In this document: positions 53,528 through 62,742 of the stretch, in pieces
Layout of the letters: the number at the start of each line of letters is the position of its first letter
Position numbering within the stretch: position 1 is the stretch's first letter
Source: Sphingobacterium hungaricum
GTDB lineage: Bacteria > Bacteroidota > Bacteroidia > Sphingobacteriales > Sphingobacteriaceae
Direction of reading: 5' to 3'
DNA length: 64,000 nt
Assembly (NCBI RefSeq): GCF_015210005.1
Contig: NZ_MU158698.1
Span: 1,695,611-1,759,610 of the forward strand
The notes under the pieces: model-generated
What the model was told of the DNA's origin: nothing
Database searches by the model: none
Seen by the model: the letters and a program-made list of their open reading frames with translations, nothing else
Position numbers and translations under genes: made by a program

Positions 53528-55939
53528 TTAAGCAGTTTTTTTGCCGAATTTTCGTTTACGTAAATAGTGTTGGATAAGCCCAAAGAGCACTAACACGACT
53601 ATAGGAAAAAGCACATTGATGACTTGCCATTTTACCTTCTCACTTTTGACGACTGATGCATTTAATAAGCGAAGCTTGATTTCTCGGTTCCTGAGTTGAA
53701 TCAAACTTTCATCATTCAACAAATAATCCACCACATTTTCAAGCAATATTTTGTTGGCAAATTGCTGTTCGCTATATCGGTCCCAGCCCAATGGATAGGG
53801 CGACTGGTCTTTTGCGTTGACTTGATTGATTAACCAATCTCCATCCGCAATCAAAAACATTTTAGATTCTTGGGACGTTGCACTTAAATCTACCGCTTCG
53901 CTGATTCCTACAGGCGTCGGCCGGTCTTTAAATAGGTATGGGAATTTTCCAGACAAGGTCATTGCTACAGGAGCAGGAGCAGTGCGGAAAGTCTTAGGGT
54001 CGGGCTGTTCTTCAACCATTTGCAAAGAAATGCTGTTTGGCGTATTGATGATTCGGGTAAAAGGAGACGAACTTAGAACAATCTCTTTCTTTATTTCAGC
54101 ATTCGCAATGGTATCCAATGTTCCGATAAATTCAGTACGGATTCCATCCAGATTTTTGACGATTGGATTTTGAGAAGTCGGCATCAGTATCGGGAAGAAA
54201 TACCAAGGCGCCAATTCAATTTGGCTTTGGCCTGTTGCGCCAGCCATTGTAATCGGAATCTGGGAACAATTCAAGTCCGCTACTAAATTGTAATTGAAGC
54301 GCGCCCCATATAGAAAAAGCAAATCGTCCAGATTCAAATCCCGACCGATAATGGATTGGCTTCCCGTTACACGGAGATTATCTAAGCTTGCATTGACTTG
54401 GTCCAACGCCCAAACAACTTTTCCGCCATTTCTGACGAAATAATCAATTTTGTATTTGTCGCTTTCTGAAAACTTTTCTAAAGGCTTGACCACGAACAAG
54501 ACCGATAATTGTTTCAACGATTCATAGGTTGTCGAATCTAAATTCACTCTGCCTACCTGATTTCCACCCATCAGGGATTGCATCGCATCATACAATTCCA
54601 AATCTGTTGGCTCTCCATGGCCTTCCGTAAAACCGATAAACGGAACTTCCTTAGCCGTTACTTTTTTGATGGAAGAAATAAAAGCATATTCAAGGTTTTG
54701 AACGGAATTATTTAATACTTCGTTGGGGTCTAATCCAGTTTTATTTTGCAATAAATTGACAGCGATTTCATGTTCTGCGTTTCCTACAATTGCCCAAGGG
54801 AAAATCAGTTTCTGTGAAAATCCATCTTCGGATTTGACATTTAAATTGGTAGGATACAATCCTCGCTCAGTCAAAGCCGTTGTGAATTCCTGCTGTTCTT
54901 GCTGACTGCCTTCCAAGGGATTGATGACATTGTATTTCACTTTTCCATCGGAATAAGACCTTAAATCAGCAATCATATCGATGGCTGAATTCTTCAAGCG
55001 GTTAAATCCGCTCGGAAGATTTCCGTCTAAAAACAGCGTGATGTAAATATCATCGTCGATTTCTTTAATCGTATTCTTCGTCGTGTTGGATAGGGTGTAG
55101 CGCTTATCTTGCGTAAAATCAATTCGGTTGGTTAATTGCGGAGCAACAAAGCAATTCAGGACAATTAAAACGATAATTACGCCAGCGTAGGTCAAGAGCG
55201 TTTTCTTTCTCTTTTGAAATTTTCGGTTTAGATGTCCTACGGACAATAACAGAAAAAAAGAAGTGATGGATAGGAAATAAATAAAATCACGAACCGTCAA
55301 AACACCACGGCTAATGGCATTGTAGTGCTCCTGAATGCCCAATTCTTTTACTTGTTCAGATGAATCAGTGAAAATGGATAGCTGGCTGATGGAATTAAAG
55401 CCATCGTAGAAGATAAAAGAAACAAAAACGGCAGTTAAAAATGCAAGAATTGAGTTTTTGGTCAATGAAGAACAAAATATGCCGATTGCCACAAATGAAA
55501 AAGAAAGCAACAATAGTCCGATGTAAGAACCGATTGTCGCGCCCAAATCAATATTTCCAACAGGATTTGCTAACAAATAGATGGAAATCGCGTAGATGCA
55601 TGTGGGCAAAATCGCTAGCGCCGTAATCGTTACGCAAGCAAAGAATTTGGCTAAGATGATTTTTTTGATTTCAACGGGCCTGCTCAATAAAAGTTCGTAG
55701 GTTCCATCGGCTTTTTCTCCTGCAATGGTGCGCATGCTGATTGCCGGAATCAAAAACATAAACAAATAGGGAGAGATGGAAAAGAAACCTTCCAACGATG
55801 CAAAACCAGCATCCAGAATCGACGTGTCTGGAAATACCCAAGTAACTAATCCGGTTACGATAAGAAAAATTCCTATGGCTAAATAGCCGATTAGTGAATT
55901 AAAATATGAAGCGGTCTCTCTTTTATAAATACTGAACAA
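53528..55939 (-). CDS. GldF-GldG fusion (gliding-type ABC exporter permease plus GldG)
   Basis: 803-residue inner-membrane protein. Residues 1-235 match the GldF permease, with six helices and the motif GYLAIGIFLIVTGLVTWVFP near the start; a helix at 250-268 (TYAGVIIVLIVLNCFVAP) begins the GldG part, with QLTNRIDFTQDKRYTLSNTTK and a long periplasmic region (about 275-770) containing IYITLFLDGNLPSGFNRL and VLFVVKPLEKFSESDKYKIDYFVRNGGKVVWALD, and a last helix (QVINVLFPIVVLVLFGLIQHYL). GldF and GldG are separate genes in Flavobacterium. Its ATPase gldA is two genes upstream. Confidence 0.93.
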   Translation of the reverse strand: MFSIYKRETASYFNSLIGYLAIGIFLIVTGLVTWVFPDTSILDAGFASLEGFFSISPYLFMFLIPAISMRTIAGEKADGTYELLLSRPVEIKKIILAKFFACVTITALAILPTCIYAISIYLLANPVGNIDLGATIGSYIGLLLLSFSFVAIGIFCSSLTKNSILAFLTAVFVSFIFYDGFNSISQLSIFTDSSEQVKELGIQEHYNAISRGVLTVRDFIYFLSITSFFLLLSVGHLNRKFQKRKKTLLTYAGVIIVLIVLNCFVAPQLTNRIDFTQDKRYTLSNTTKNTIKEIDDDIYITLFLDGNLPSGFNRLKNSAIDMIADLRSYSDGKVKYNVINPLEGSQQEQQEFTTALTERGLYPTNLNVKSEDGFSQKLIFPWAIVGNAEHEIAVNLLQNKTGLDPNEVLNNSVQNLEYAFISSIKKVTAKEVPFIGFTEGHGEPTDLELYDAMQSLMGGNQVGRVNLDSTTYESLKQLSVLFVVKPLEKFSESDKYKIDYFVRNGGKVVWALDQVNASLDNLRVTGSQSIIGRDLNLDDLLFLYGARFNYNLVADLNCSQIPITMAGATGQSQIELAPWYFFPILMPTSQNPIVKNLDGIRTEFIGTLDTIANAEIKKEIVLSSSPFTRIINTPNSISLQMVEEQPDPKTFRTAPAPVAMTLSGKFPYLFKDRPTPVGISEAVDLSATSQESKMFLIADGDWLINQVNAKDQSPYPLGWDRYSEQQFANKILLENVVDYLLNDESLIQLRNREIKLRLLNASVVKSEKVKWQVINVLFPIVVLVLFGLIQHYLRKRKFGKKTA

Positions 55940-55993
55940 GGGTATGAAAATTTGATGTCTCGAAATTAGGAATTAAAACCCTGTAAAGCAAGA

Positions 55994-56020
55994 AAGCACA
56001 AACCCTCGCGGTCTGTGCTT
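55994..56020 (-). terminator. probable terminator after the OmpA-like barrel gene
   Basis: AAGCACA and TGTGCTT arms with inner ACC/GGT pairing; on the minus strand it is followed by a T-rich but interrupted run. Confidence 0.5.
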
Positions 56021-56047
56021 CCTAAATTTATGTAAAAAAGCGATTTT

Positions 56048-56629
56048 CTATTTTTGTCCTGGCAAATAAATTTGGAAACCAAGGCTAACACCTAAGCCAT
56101 TTTGAGAATTGTCGACGCCACTGACAGTAGCTTTTGAATAATTGTATCCTGCCATCACCTCCAAAGCAACTGAATTAGTAACAAAGTGTGCATATCCCAC
56201 ATTTGCTCCTAACTTTAAGCTAACACCATCTCCTGGGTTACTTCCCTCGATACCGACATCACCTTGTCCAAAGAAACGTCCTGAAGCGCTAGAACCTCCT
56301 GGGAAGTAATAACGTACAAATGGTGCAATACCATAGTTCCATACATTCTCTTGTTCATCTTGGGTTTGAAGACCTAATAAAGCTTGAGCACCAACAGCAA
56401 GACCATCTGCAACAAAGTATCCAGCTCTAGGACTTAAAGAAATACCAAATGATTTTCCTTCAAAGCTGTAGCCGATATTTCCTACAGAACCACCTACCAT
56501 CCAGTTTCCAGCTTTGATAGGCGCCATGCCTACATTAGCGGAGCTTTGTGGAGTTGTAGAAACGGTTTGCGCTTGCGTACTAGCAAGCAGACCGAATGCT
56601 AAAATCGTAGAAAGTATTAATTTTTTCAT
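56048..56629 (-). CDS. outer-membrane beta-barrel protein (OMP_b-brl)
   Basis: 193-residue exported barrel. A signal peptide spans about 1-20 (LLASTQAQ). The mature sequence has eight or so amphipathic strands with glycine turns: GNWMVGGSVGNIGYSFEGKSFGISLSPRAGYFVADGLAVGAQAL, NYGIAPFVRYYFPG, GVSLKLGANVGYAHFVTNSVALEVMAGYNYS and GLGVSLGFQIYLPGQK. This is the opacity-like, porin-type eight-strand class. It lies between gldA (68 bp away) and the gldFG fusion, which is an unusual place. Confidence 0.85.
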   Translation of the reverse strand: MKKLILSTILAFGLLASTQAQTVSTTPQSSANVGMAPIKAGNWMVGGSVGNIGYSFEGKSFGISLSPRAGYFVADGLAVGAQALLGLQTQDEQENVWNYGIAPFVRYYFPGGSSASGRFFGQGDVGIEGSNPGDGVSLKLGANVGYAHFVTNSVALEVMAGYNYSKATVSGVDNSQNGLGVSLGFQIYLPGQK

Positions 56630-56696
56630 ATTTATAAATTTTATGTTTCCTTAATTAACAAGAAAGGATTAATAAAGTTTTAAGAAAATCAAAAAA

Positions 56697-57404
56697 TTAA
56701 TTTGTCAGTTTGACAAAGAGTGATTCTACGGTTTCGTCTTGCTGTTGATTCTTGATTTCTGCCAGTGGCAAATTGATTTTTAAAATACCTTTATGAAGGA
56801 TAATAATCTCATCACAGATTGCCTCCACCTCCTGCATAATGTGGGTGGACAGCAACACCGTTTTGTTTTTAGCCAATTCTTTTATCAGGTTTCGGATTTC
56901 TAAGATTTGATTGGGGTCAAGTCCTGTGGTGGGTTCGTCCAGAATCAACACTTTTGGGTCATGGATTATCGCGAGCGCTAAACCCACCCGTTGCCGATAG
57001 CCTTTAGATAACTGGTTGATTTTTTTATGCTGTTCAAGTTGCAGACCTGTCAATGCAATAACTTCCTCAATCCGTCGTTGTTTGTTTTTTACTTGCTGTA
57101 AATCGGCTTCATAAGCTAAAATTTCCTTGACATATAAGTCCGTGTACAAAGGATTGTGTTCGGGAAGAAAACCGATTTGACGCTTGGCTGTCAGGGGGTC
57201 GGTCTGAATATTGAAACCACTAATCGAAATCGTTCCTTGCTCAAAAGGCAAAATTCCAGTGATGCATTTCATCGTTGTCGATTTTCCGGCACCATTAGGC
57301 CCTAAAAAACCAACGATTTTCTGTTCGCCGATTTCGAAAGATAGGCCATCAACAGCTTTTTGATTGCCATAGGTTTTTGTCAGATTTTCAACTTTTATGG
57401 ACAT
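56697..57404 (-). CDS. gldA: ABC transporter ATP-binding protein, GldA-like
   Basis: ATPase of 235 residues that powers the GldF-GldG exporter. Walker A is GPNGAGKST (about 34-42), the signature LSKGYRQRVGLA, Walker B VLILDEPTTGLDP, and the H-loop STH; NQKAVDGLSFEIGEQK and HIMQEVEAICDEIIILHKG are typical of GldA. Gliding motility in Flavobacterium needs it, but in non-gliding members the exporter has another, unclear role. Its gene lies 1 bp after the phosphodiesterase gene on the same strand. Confidence 0.9.
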   Translation of the reverse strand: MSIKVENLTKTYGNQKAVDGLSFEIGEQKIVGFLGPNGAGKSTTMKCITGILPFEQGTISISGFNIQTDPLTAKRQIGFLPEHNPLYTDLYVKEILAYEADLQQVKNKQRRIEEVIALTGLQLEQHKKINQLSKGYRQRVGLALAIIHDPKVLILDEPTTGLDPNQILEIRNLIKELAKNKTVLLSTHIMQEVEAICDEIIILHKGILKINLPLAEIKNQQQDETVESLFVKLTN

Positions 57405-57405
57405 G

Positions 57406-58344
57406 TTATGGAAGAAAGGGCGAGCTTAATTTTCGTTTTTTAATGTAATAATCCAATGCTTTTTGAGCTTCTTGCGGATGGTCGGTTGATAGAATATCCG
57501 CTCCGCGGTCAATGTATTCGGCATACACTTGATAGCCATTTTTGGTAGCTTGTCTATCTAAATTTCCTATCGTGCCCAAAATCGTCATAATGCCATGCGC
57601 ATGCAATCGTTCGACAAGGGACTCGTCAGCTTCTTTTGTTCCGACAAAAGCAACAATCCGGTTGTCGGGAATGTTGTAGCTTGCTAAGCGACTAAAATCT
57701 TCTGTGTTTTTGATGTTTGCCGAAATCATTAAATCCGGTGCCAAGCTATGTACTTGCCCGGCTTGTCCAGCAGAATACGTAATGATAATCACATTGGATT
57801 CTGCCTGTGCGTTTCGGATTGCATCAACGACTAAACTATAAGGTACATTTTTTTTGACATCCAGTGTGTAAATAACTTTGCCTTTACCCCATTTCAAAGC
57901 GCTTTGCAAAGTAGGTACTCTAAACCGTGTCACATCACCGCGCGTATCTTTTAGATTCAGTTTAACGATTTCATCATAAGTAAAGCTACTGATTCTTCCT
58001 TGACCAGTGGTGGTTCTTTCCAAAAGTTCGTCATGCATCAATACAAGTACAGAATCTTTGGTCAATTGCACATCGCATTCGATGATGGTAGGTCTTTTTT
58101 TTGCATGGAATGCGAATGTTTCCAATGCATTTTCAGGGTGTTTTTCGAATGCGCCACCTCGGTGTGCGCTTACCAATGGATAGCGGTTTTCGTCATAGGT
58201 CAAAAACTGGTATAAATCGTCAATCGATTTGAAATTGAAGACCAGCTGATTTTCGGCATATTCCACTTTCGATTCCGCCTGAAAACAAGCCACACAGCTT
58301 AAAAGTGTGCTTATACAAATTAAAATATAAGCGAATCTTCTCAT
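57406..58344 (-). CDS. lipoprotein glycerophosphodiester phosphodiesterase
   Basis: 312-residue lipid-anchored enzyme that hydrolyses glycerophosphodiesters to glycerol 3-phosphate and an alcohol. The lipobox is LSCVAC (Cys near 20). The GDPD TIM barrel begins LVSAHRGGAFEKHPENALETF, with the catalytic His-Arg, then IIECDVQLTKDSVLVLMHDELLERTT (Glu/Asp metal ligands and second His). GKVIYTLDVKK and ADILSTDHPQEAQKAL are other conserved strands. It overlaps aroK by 4 bp, so the two are co-translated. Confidence 0.92.
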   Translation of the reverse strand: MRRFAYILICISTLLSCVACFQAESKVEYAENQLVFNFKSIDDLYQFLTYDENRYPLVSAHRGGAFEKHPENALETFAFHAKKRPTIIECDVQLTKDSVLVLMHDELLERTTTGQGRISSFTYDEIVKLNLKDTRGDVTRFRVPTLQSALKWGKGKVIYTLDVKKNVPYSLVVDAIRNAQAESNVIIITYSAGQAGQVHSLAPDLMISANIKNTEDFSRLASYNIPDNRIVAFVGTKEADESLVERLHAHGIMTILGTIGNLDRQATKNGYQVYAEYIDRGADILSTDHPQEAQKALDYYIKKRKLSSPFLP

Positions 58345-58865
58345 ATAGTCTTTTCGGTTAAATGATTTTGAATTCGTTCTTCGATTTCTTCCAGCGAGGT
58401 GTGGATTTGGTCGATTTTGATATGTGCCCGTTCATAATGCTCAGAACGTTCTTCCAGTTTTTCTTCTATAAACGCAAGCAATTCTTCGTTGCTTAAATTT
58501 TTCAATGCTGGACGTTCCACAATTTTAGGCGTATTCAAGCGTGCATACAATGATTGTGGCGTATGGAATAAATAAACTGAAATGCCATTTTCAACAATCC
58601 AATCCATGTTGTCAAAAAAACATGGTGTGCCTCCACCTGTAGAAATAACCGCGTCCGTATTTGCCTGTTTTTTTAGTATCTGTTGCTCCGCAATCCTGAA
58701 TTGCTCTTCGCCATGCAACTTAAAATAGCTCGGAATATCCATTTTGTATTCCTCCACAAAGACATGGTCCAAATCCACAAAAGGCAAATCCATTTTTTTG
58801 GCTAATTTCTTACCCCAAGTGGTTTTCCCGCTTCCCATAAAGCCAATCAAAAAAATAGGTTTCAT
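58341..58865 (-). CDS. aroK: shikimate kinase
   Basis: Phosphorylates shikimate in aromatic amino-acid synthesis. The P-loop is GFMGSGKTTWGKKLA (about 8-15), the Asp pair is LPFVDLDHVF, and VISTGGGTPCFFDNM is the shikimate-binding Gly-rich loop. An ERPALKN lid follows. The length of 174 residues is normal. It lies 2 bp from the DoxX-like gene and overlaps the phosphodiesterase by 4 bp, all on the minus strand, so they form one transcript. Confidence 0.95.
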   Translation of the reverse strand: MKPIFLIGFMGSGKTTWGKKLAKKMDLPFVDLDHVFVEEYKMDIPSYFKLHGEEQFRIAEQQILKKQANTDAVISTGGGTPCFFDNMDWIVENGISVYLFHTPQSLYARLNTPKIVERPALKNLSNEELLAFIEEKLEERSEHYERAHIKIDQIHTSLEEIEERIQNHLTEKTI

Positions 58866-58867
58866 GT

Positions 58868-60070
58868 CTAATTGATGTTTTGGAAATACGTTTTTTCTAA
58901 ATATTCCTTGTCAGGGAAAGAGTTTTTTGACCATTTTTTGATGACAATACCATTTTGCAACAGCATAACTCCTGGATTTGAGCGAACCATACTTTTGATT
59001 GGAACGGCATCTGCATAAAATGTCTCCAAGACTAAATCCATTTGCTCATTTAAGTAGCTCGCGTCTTTTGGGGCGCTTGCTGTCAATAAAATTGCACGGA
59101 TTGTATAGTCTTCCGCCAAGTTTCGGATAGTCGCATTGATTTCATCCAGTCTCAAATAATCCAACTGAGATAAGCCATTTAAATCCGTACTGGTTACAAT
59201 GAAATTGTAATATGGATTTTCAATAATTTCCTGCGTGACTTCATTGCCCTCGGCATCATTGATATGCAAATCGGCAATCGGAACAACGTAACCTTGCTTA
59301 ATCAATTTCGATTTTGGTTCTCCGATAATTTCCCAATTGTCGTCTTCCCAAATTTTATCATCCATATACACTTTGTCGGTCACGTCTTTTTCTTCGCCAG
59401 TTTGCTTATGTTTCAAATGATAGGTCTGCTCATAAACAGTTTCTTCCGCACCTTCCGGAACTTTCATCAGTTCGGGAATATTATTTCCCTCTTTGTAAGG
59501 AAGAAAATCAATGAACGGAAGATACATGCTCGTGTAAATTCCGATTCCAAAAGAAATCAGAACGATAAACGTCGTAATTAATCCCTTCGATTTCTTAGTT
59601 ACTGGACGGATTTTATTGCGGTGGATAAATATGTAAAGAATAAAGACCAGCAGGATTAAATCTTTGATAAACGATTGCCATGGAGTCAGCGGAATCGCAT
59701 CTCCGAAACAGCCACATGAAGTCACCACTTCAAAAAAGGCCGAATAAAATGTCAAGAACGTAAAAAAGATAATCAGCAACAACAGTCCCCAAGCCACTTT
59801 TTTACCGCTGAATCCTAGAAGCAATAAGGCTCCCAAAATAATTTCGAACGCACAAATGACGACAGCAATCCAAGTGCTGTAATCGTTTAGAAAGTTCAGG
59901 TTGAACACATGGAAATATTCCTGCAATTTATAGCCAAAACCCATCGGGTCGTTCGCTTTGATTAATCCAGAAAAAATAAATAATAAACCCACGAAAATTC
60001 TGGAAATCCACAAAAGGATTTCTGTCGTTGTCGAATGCTGTTGTTTAGCCGTTGTGTTAGTTGATTGCAT
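58868..60070 (-). CDS. DoxX/MauE-like membrane protein, BT_3928 family
   Basis: 400-residue inner-membrane protein. Four N-terminal helices form a DoxX/MauE-type domain (about 10-150): LLWISRIFVGLLFIFSGLIKANDP, a conserved CGCFGDAIPLTPWQS with two Cys, and LILLVFILYIFI. A further helix (GLITTFIVLISFGIGIYTSMYL) is followed by a periplasmic region of about 200 residues with a thioredoxin-like pattern in its last part (VTSTDLNGLSQLDYLRLDEINATIRNL). It resembles Bacteroides BT_3928 proteins. A role in redox or quinone-linked chemistry is possible, but not shown. Confidence 0.85.
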   Translation of the reverse strand: MQSTNTTAKQQHSTTTEILLWISRIFVGLLFIFSGLIKANDPMGFGYKLQEYFHVFNLNFLNDYSTWIAVVICAFEIILGALLLLGFSGKKVAWGLLLLIIFFTFLTFYSAFFEVVTSCGCFGDAIPLTPWQSFIKDLILLVFILYIFIHRNKIRPVTKKSKGLITTFIVLISFGIGIYTSMYLPFIDFLPYKEGNNIPELMKVPEGAEETVYEQTYHLKHKQTGEEKDVTDKVYMDDKIWEDDNWEIIGEPKSKLIKQGYVVPIADLHINDAEGNEVTQEIIENPYYNFIVTSTDLNGLSQLDYLRLDEINATIRNLAEDYTIRAILLTASAPKDASYLNEQMDLVLETFYADAVPIKSMVRSNPGVMLLQNGIVIKKWSKNSFPDKEYLEKTYFQNIN

Positions 60071-60075
60071 GGTTT

Positions 60076-60621
60076 TTATTTTTTATCTCCAAAGCCCATT
60101 TTTATTAACGCAAAAACCGAATAATTTAGCATATCCTGGTAATTCGCTTTCAAGCCTTCCGAAACTAAAGTCGTTCCGTTGTTGTCTTCTATCTGTTTAA
60201 CGCGGAATAATTTCATCAGAATTAAATCTGTCAATGACGAAATGCGCATATCGCGCCAAGCCTCTCCGTAATCGTGGTTTTTGGCCAGCATCAAATCGTA
60301 AGTTTCTTGTACAGCTTGCGTATATTTTTCATTGACTTCGTCAAAGGGAATGTTTTCCGGAGCATCTTTCGGCAATTCCAATTGAATAATTGCAATTACG
60401 CAGTAATTGACGATAGCAATGTATTCTTCTAAAATACCTTCACCGACTTTAGAGACTTTTTTTTCTTCTAACGTACGAATACGCTGTGCTTTGATAAACA
60501 ATTGGTCGGTTATGGATGAGGGGCGCATAATCCGCCACGCCGTTCCATAATCTTTTGTTTTCGATAAAAATAATGTTTTGCACTGTTCTATTACGGTGTT
60601 GTATTCCGTCGTTGTATTCAT
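60076..60621 (-). CDS. DUF1599 protein with internal duplication
   Basis: 181-residue cytosolic protein made of two copies of one unit. Copy 1 (about 1-85) has KTKDYGTAWRIMRPSSITDQLFIKAQRIRTLEEK; copy 2 (about 98-178) has KNHDYGEAWRDMRISSLTDLILMKLFRVKQIEDN. The DYGxAWRxMR motif is identical in both. DUF1599 is linked in the literature to nucleotide-modification enzymes, but the activity is unknown. It lies 5 bp from the DoxX-like gene and is first in the minus-strand run that ends with gldA. Confidence 0.85.
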   Translation of the reverse strand: MNTTTEYNTVIEQCKTLFLSKTKDYGTAWRIMRPSSITDQLFIKAQRIRTLEEKKVSKVGEGILEEYIAIVNYCVIAIIQLELPKDAPENIPFDEVNEKYTQAVQETYDLMLAKNHDYGEAWRDMRISSLTDLILMKLFRVKQIEDNNGTTLVSEGLKANYQDMLNYSVFALIKMGFGDKK

Positions 60622-60761
60622 ATTGAAAATTACTTCTTTCCTTGCTAAAATACAAATATAGGCAGAATAACTTGTTTGAGTCAGTCATAGCAGTGTACAA
60701 TTTGATTTGTATTTTTCATCATTCCATCAAAAAATCATGATATTTGGATAACGAATAACGA

Positions 60762-61559
60762 ATGGAAATTTTTAAACCAGAAATACGAACCGTATCTATC
60801 ACACGATATATTCAGCCTTTTCGCGAAGGTGGCTCTTTGCCAGCTTTAGTCGATGCCGACGATGGATTTAGTTATGTCATTAAATTTAGAGGTGCGGGGC
60901 AAGGCAAGAAAGCTTTGGTCGCTGAACTGATAGGAGGTGAGCTTGCCAGAATAGTAAAACTTAGAATGCCCGAATTGGTGTTCGCAGAATTGGACGAATC
61001 ATTTGCCCGCACGGAGCCTGACGAGGAAATTCAAGATTTATTGAAGTTTTCCGTTGGGCAGAATCTTGGCGTTCATTTTTTGAACGGCGCAGTGACTTTC
61101 GATGCGAATGTTGACAAGATTTCATCTGAAGAAGCTTCAAAAATTGTTTGGCTGGATGCTTTGCTGATGAATGTTGACCGTACGGTCAAGAATACCAACA
61201 TGCTGATTTGGCATAAGGAATTATGGCTAATCGACCATGGTGCATCTTTATATTTCCACCATTCTTGGGATAATTGGGAAGAGCAGGCCTTAAAGCCATT
61301 CGTCCAGATTAAAGACCATGTGCTGTTGCCGTTTGCTGATGCGGTTCAGGAAGTAAATGACGAATATGCTCCGTTATTTTCTGACGAAAATCTAATCAAT
61401 ATCTTGAACAGCATTCCTGATGAATGGTTACAAGAAGAAGGTCGAGATATCTCGGCGCAAGAGGCACGGTTAGTGTATTTGGAATTTTTGAAAAGAAGAA
61501 TTGCCAATTCATCGTTATTTATAAAACAGATAGAAAATGAGCGAAAGAACCGTCTATGA
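60762..61559 (+). CDS. HipA-like kinase family protein
   Basis: 265-residue protein with a HipA-type kinase fold but without the HipA N-terminal subdomain. ADDGFSYVIKFRGAGQGKKALVAELIGGELARI carries the ATP-binding Lys and Glu; the catalytic loop is WLDALLMNVDRTVKNTNMLIW, with Asp and Asn placed as in kinases, and LWLIDHGASLYF is the Mg-binding DFG equivalent. It ends inside the DUF3037 gene (overlap 23 bp). HipA toxins phosphorylate tRNA synthetases, but this branch has no known target. Confidence 0.85.
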   Translation: MEIFKPEIRTVSITRYIQPFREGGSLPALVDADDGFSYVIKFRGAGQGKKALVAELIGGELARIVKLRMPELVFAELDESFARTEPDEEIQDLLKFSVGQNLGVHFLNGAVTFDANVDKISSEEASKIVWLDALLMNVDRTVKNTNMLIWHKELWLIDHGASLYFHHSWDNWEEQALKPFVQIKDHVLLPFADAVQEVNDEYAPLFSDENLINILNSIPDEWLQEEGRDISAQEARLVYLEFLKRRIANSSLFIKQIENERKNRL

Positions 61560-61923
61560 ATACGCTAGCATTCGAGTGGTTCCTCGTGTAGAACGTGAAG
61601 AATTCTTGAATGTAGGGGTCATCTTGTATTGCAAAAAACAGCGATTTTCGGGTATTCGTGTGTTTGTCGACGAACAGAAATTAAAGGCTTTCTATCCAGC
61701 AATTGACCTGGAATTAATCGTCAATCATTTGGCATCGTTCGAAAAAATATGTCAGGGAGCAAAAGATGCAGGAAAATTAGCTGAATTGGACCAAGCCGAA
61801 CGATTTCGCTGGCTGACGGCCAAACGCAGTACGCTTATTCAATGTTCCGCTGTGCATCCCGGATTATGCGTTTCGGCAGAAGAAACATTGGAAGAATTAT
61901 TTTCAAAATTGGTATTAGATTAA
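61537..61923 (+). CDS. DUF3037 protein
   Basis: 128-residue cytosolic protein. It starts at the ATG at 61537 inside the kinase gene and contains the family sequence YEYASIRVVPRVEREEFLNVGVILYCKKQRF, then GLCVSAEETLEELFSKLV at the end. DUF3037 genes are regularly found with HipA-like kinases, and the overlapping arrangement suggests a stable pair. There is no known biochemical role. It ends 6 bp before the serine acetyltransferase gene, which may be coincidental read-through or a shared operon. Confidence 0.85.
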   Translation: MSERTVYEYASIRVVPRVEREEFLNVGVILYCKKQRFSGIRVFVDEQKLKAFYPAIDLELIVNHLASFEKICQGAKDAGKLAELDQAERFRWLTAKRSTLIQCSAVHPGLCVSAEETLEELFSKLVLD

Positions 61924-61929
61924 CTCGGA

Positions 61930-62742
61930 ATGGAAGATTTTTATAAATATATATTTCAAAAACAGATTGAAGTTCAGGATATGCCCAGCAATAAAAAAAT
62001 TGCACAATGGGCAGTTTCGCTTTTGCATTTATTATTTCCGGAACGGAATTCTAAATCGTTCGTAAATGTGGTTGAAGTGAAAGATGCTTTTAATGAATCG
62101 AAAGCTGAATTGCTGGATATTTTATTAAAGACAAAAGCCTGCACGGTTTGTGATAATGAAGATATCGCGGAAGAATTTTATCAAAAGCTTCCCGATTTGT
62201 ATCAGAAAATGCTGACGGATGCGCATGCTTTGCTGTCTGGCGACCCCGCCGCGAAAAGCATTCGCGAGGTCATTCGGATTTATCCTGGATTTACGGCAAT
62301 CGGCATTTATCGCTTGGCGCATGAACTGCAGAAAGTGCAAGTTCCGCTGATTCCAAGAATTTTGACTGAATATGCACATTCAAAAACCGGCATTGATATA
62401 CACCCAGGCGCTGTAATCGGCGAAGCATTGTATATTGACCATGGCACAGGATTGGTCATTGGCGAAACTTGTCGCATAGGCAATTATGTCAAATTGTATC
62501 AAGGCGTGACTTTAGGTGCATTGAGTGTTGAAAAGGCAATGGCGGATACACAGCGTCATCCGATTATTGAAGACCACGTTATTATTTATGCTGGAGCAAC
62601 GATTCTTGGTGGCGAAACAGTCATTGGGCATCATTCCACCATCGGTGGAAATGTGTGGCTGACAAGTAGTATCGAACCTTATACGACTGTTTATCACCAG
62701 TCAAATTCAAAATTTATTGATTCTAAACCAACAACAATTTAA
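61930..62742 (+). CDS. cysE: serine O-acetyltransferase
   Basis: Acetylates L-serine for cysteine synthesis. An N-terminal helical domain of about 130 residues is followed by a left-handed beta-helix of hexapeptide repeats: SKTGIDIHPGAVIGEALYIDHGTGLVIGETCRIGNYVKLYQGVTLGA, with the catalytic His in IDHGTG, then HVIIYAGATILGGETVIG and HHSTIGGNVWLT. The length of 270 residues is typical. It overlaps cysM by one base (TAATG), a classic translational coupling. Confidence 0.95.
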   Translation: MEDFYKYIFQKQIEVQDMPSNKKIAQWAVSLLHLLFPERNSKSFVNVVEVKDAFNESKAELLDILLKTKACTVCDNEDIAEEFYQKLPDLYQKMLTDAHALLSGDPAAKSIREVIRIYPGFTAIGIYRLAHELQKVQVPLIPRILTEYAHSKTGIDIHPGAVIGEALYIDHGTGLVIGETCRIGNYVKLYQGVTLGALSVEKAMADTQRHPIIEDHVIIYAGATILGGETVIGHHSTIGGNVWLTSSIEPYTTVYHQSNSKFIDSKPTTI

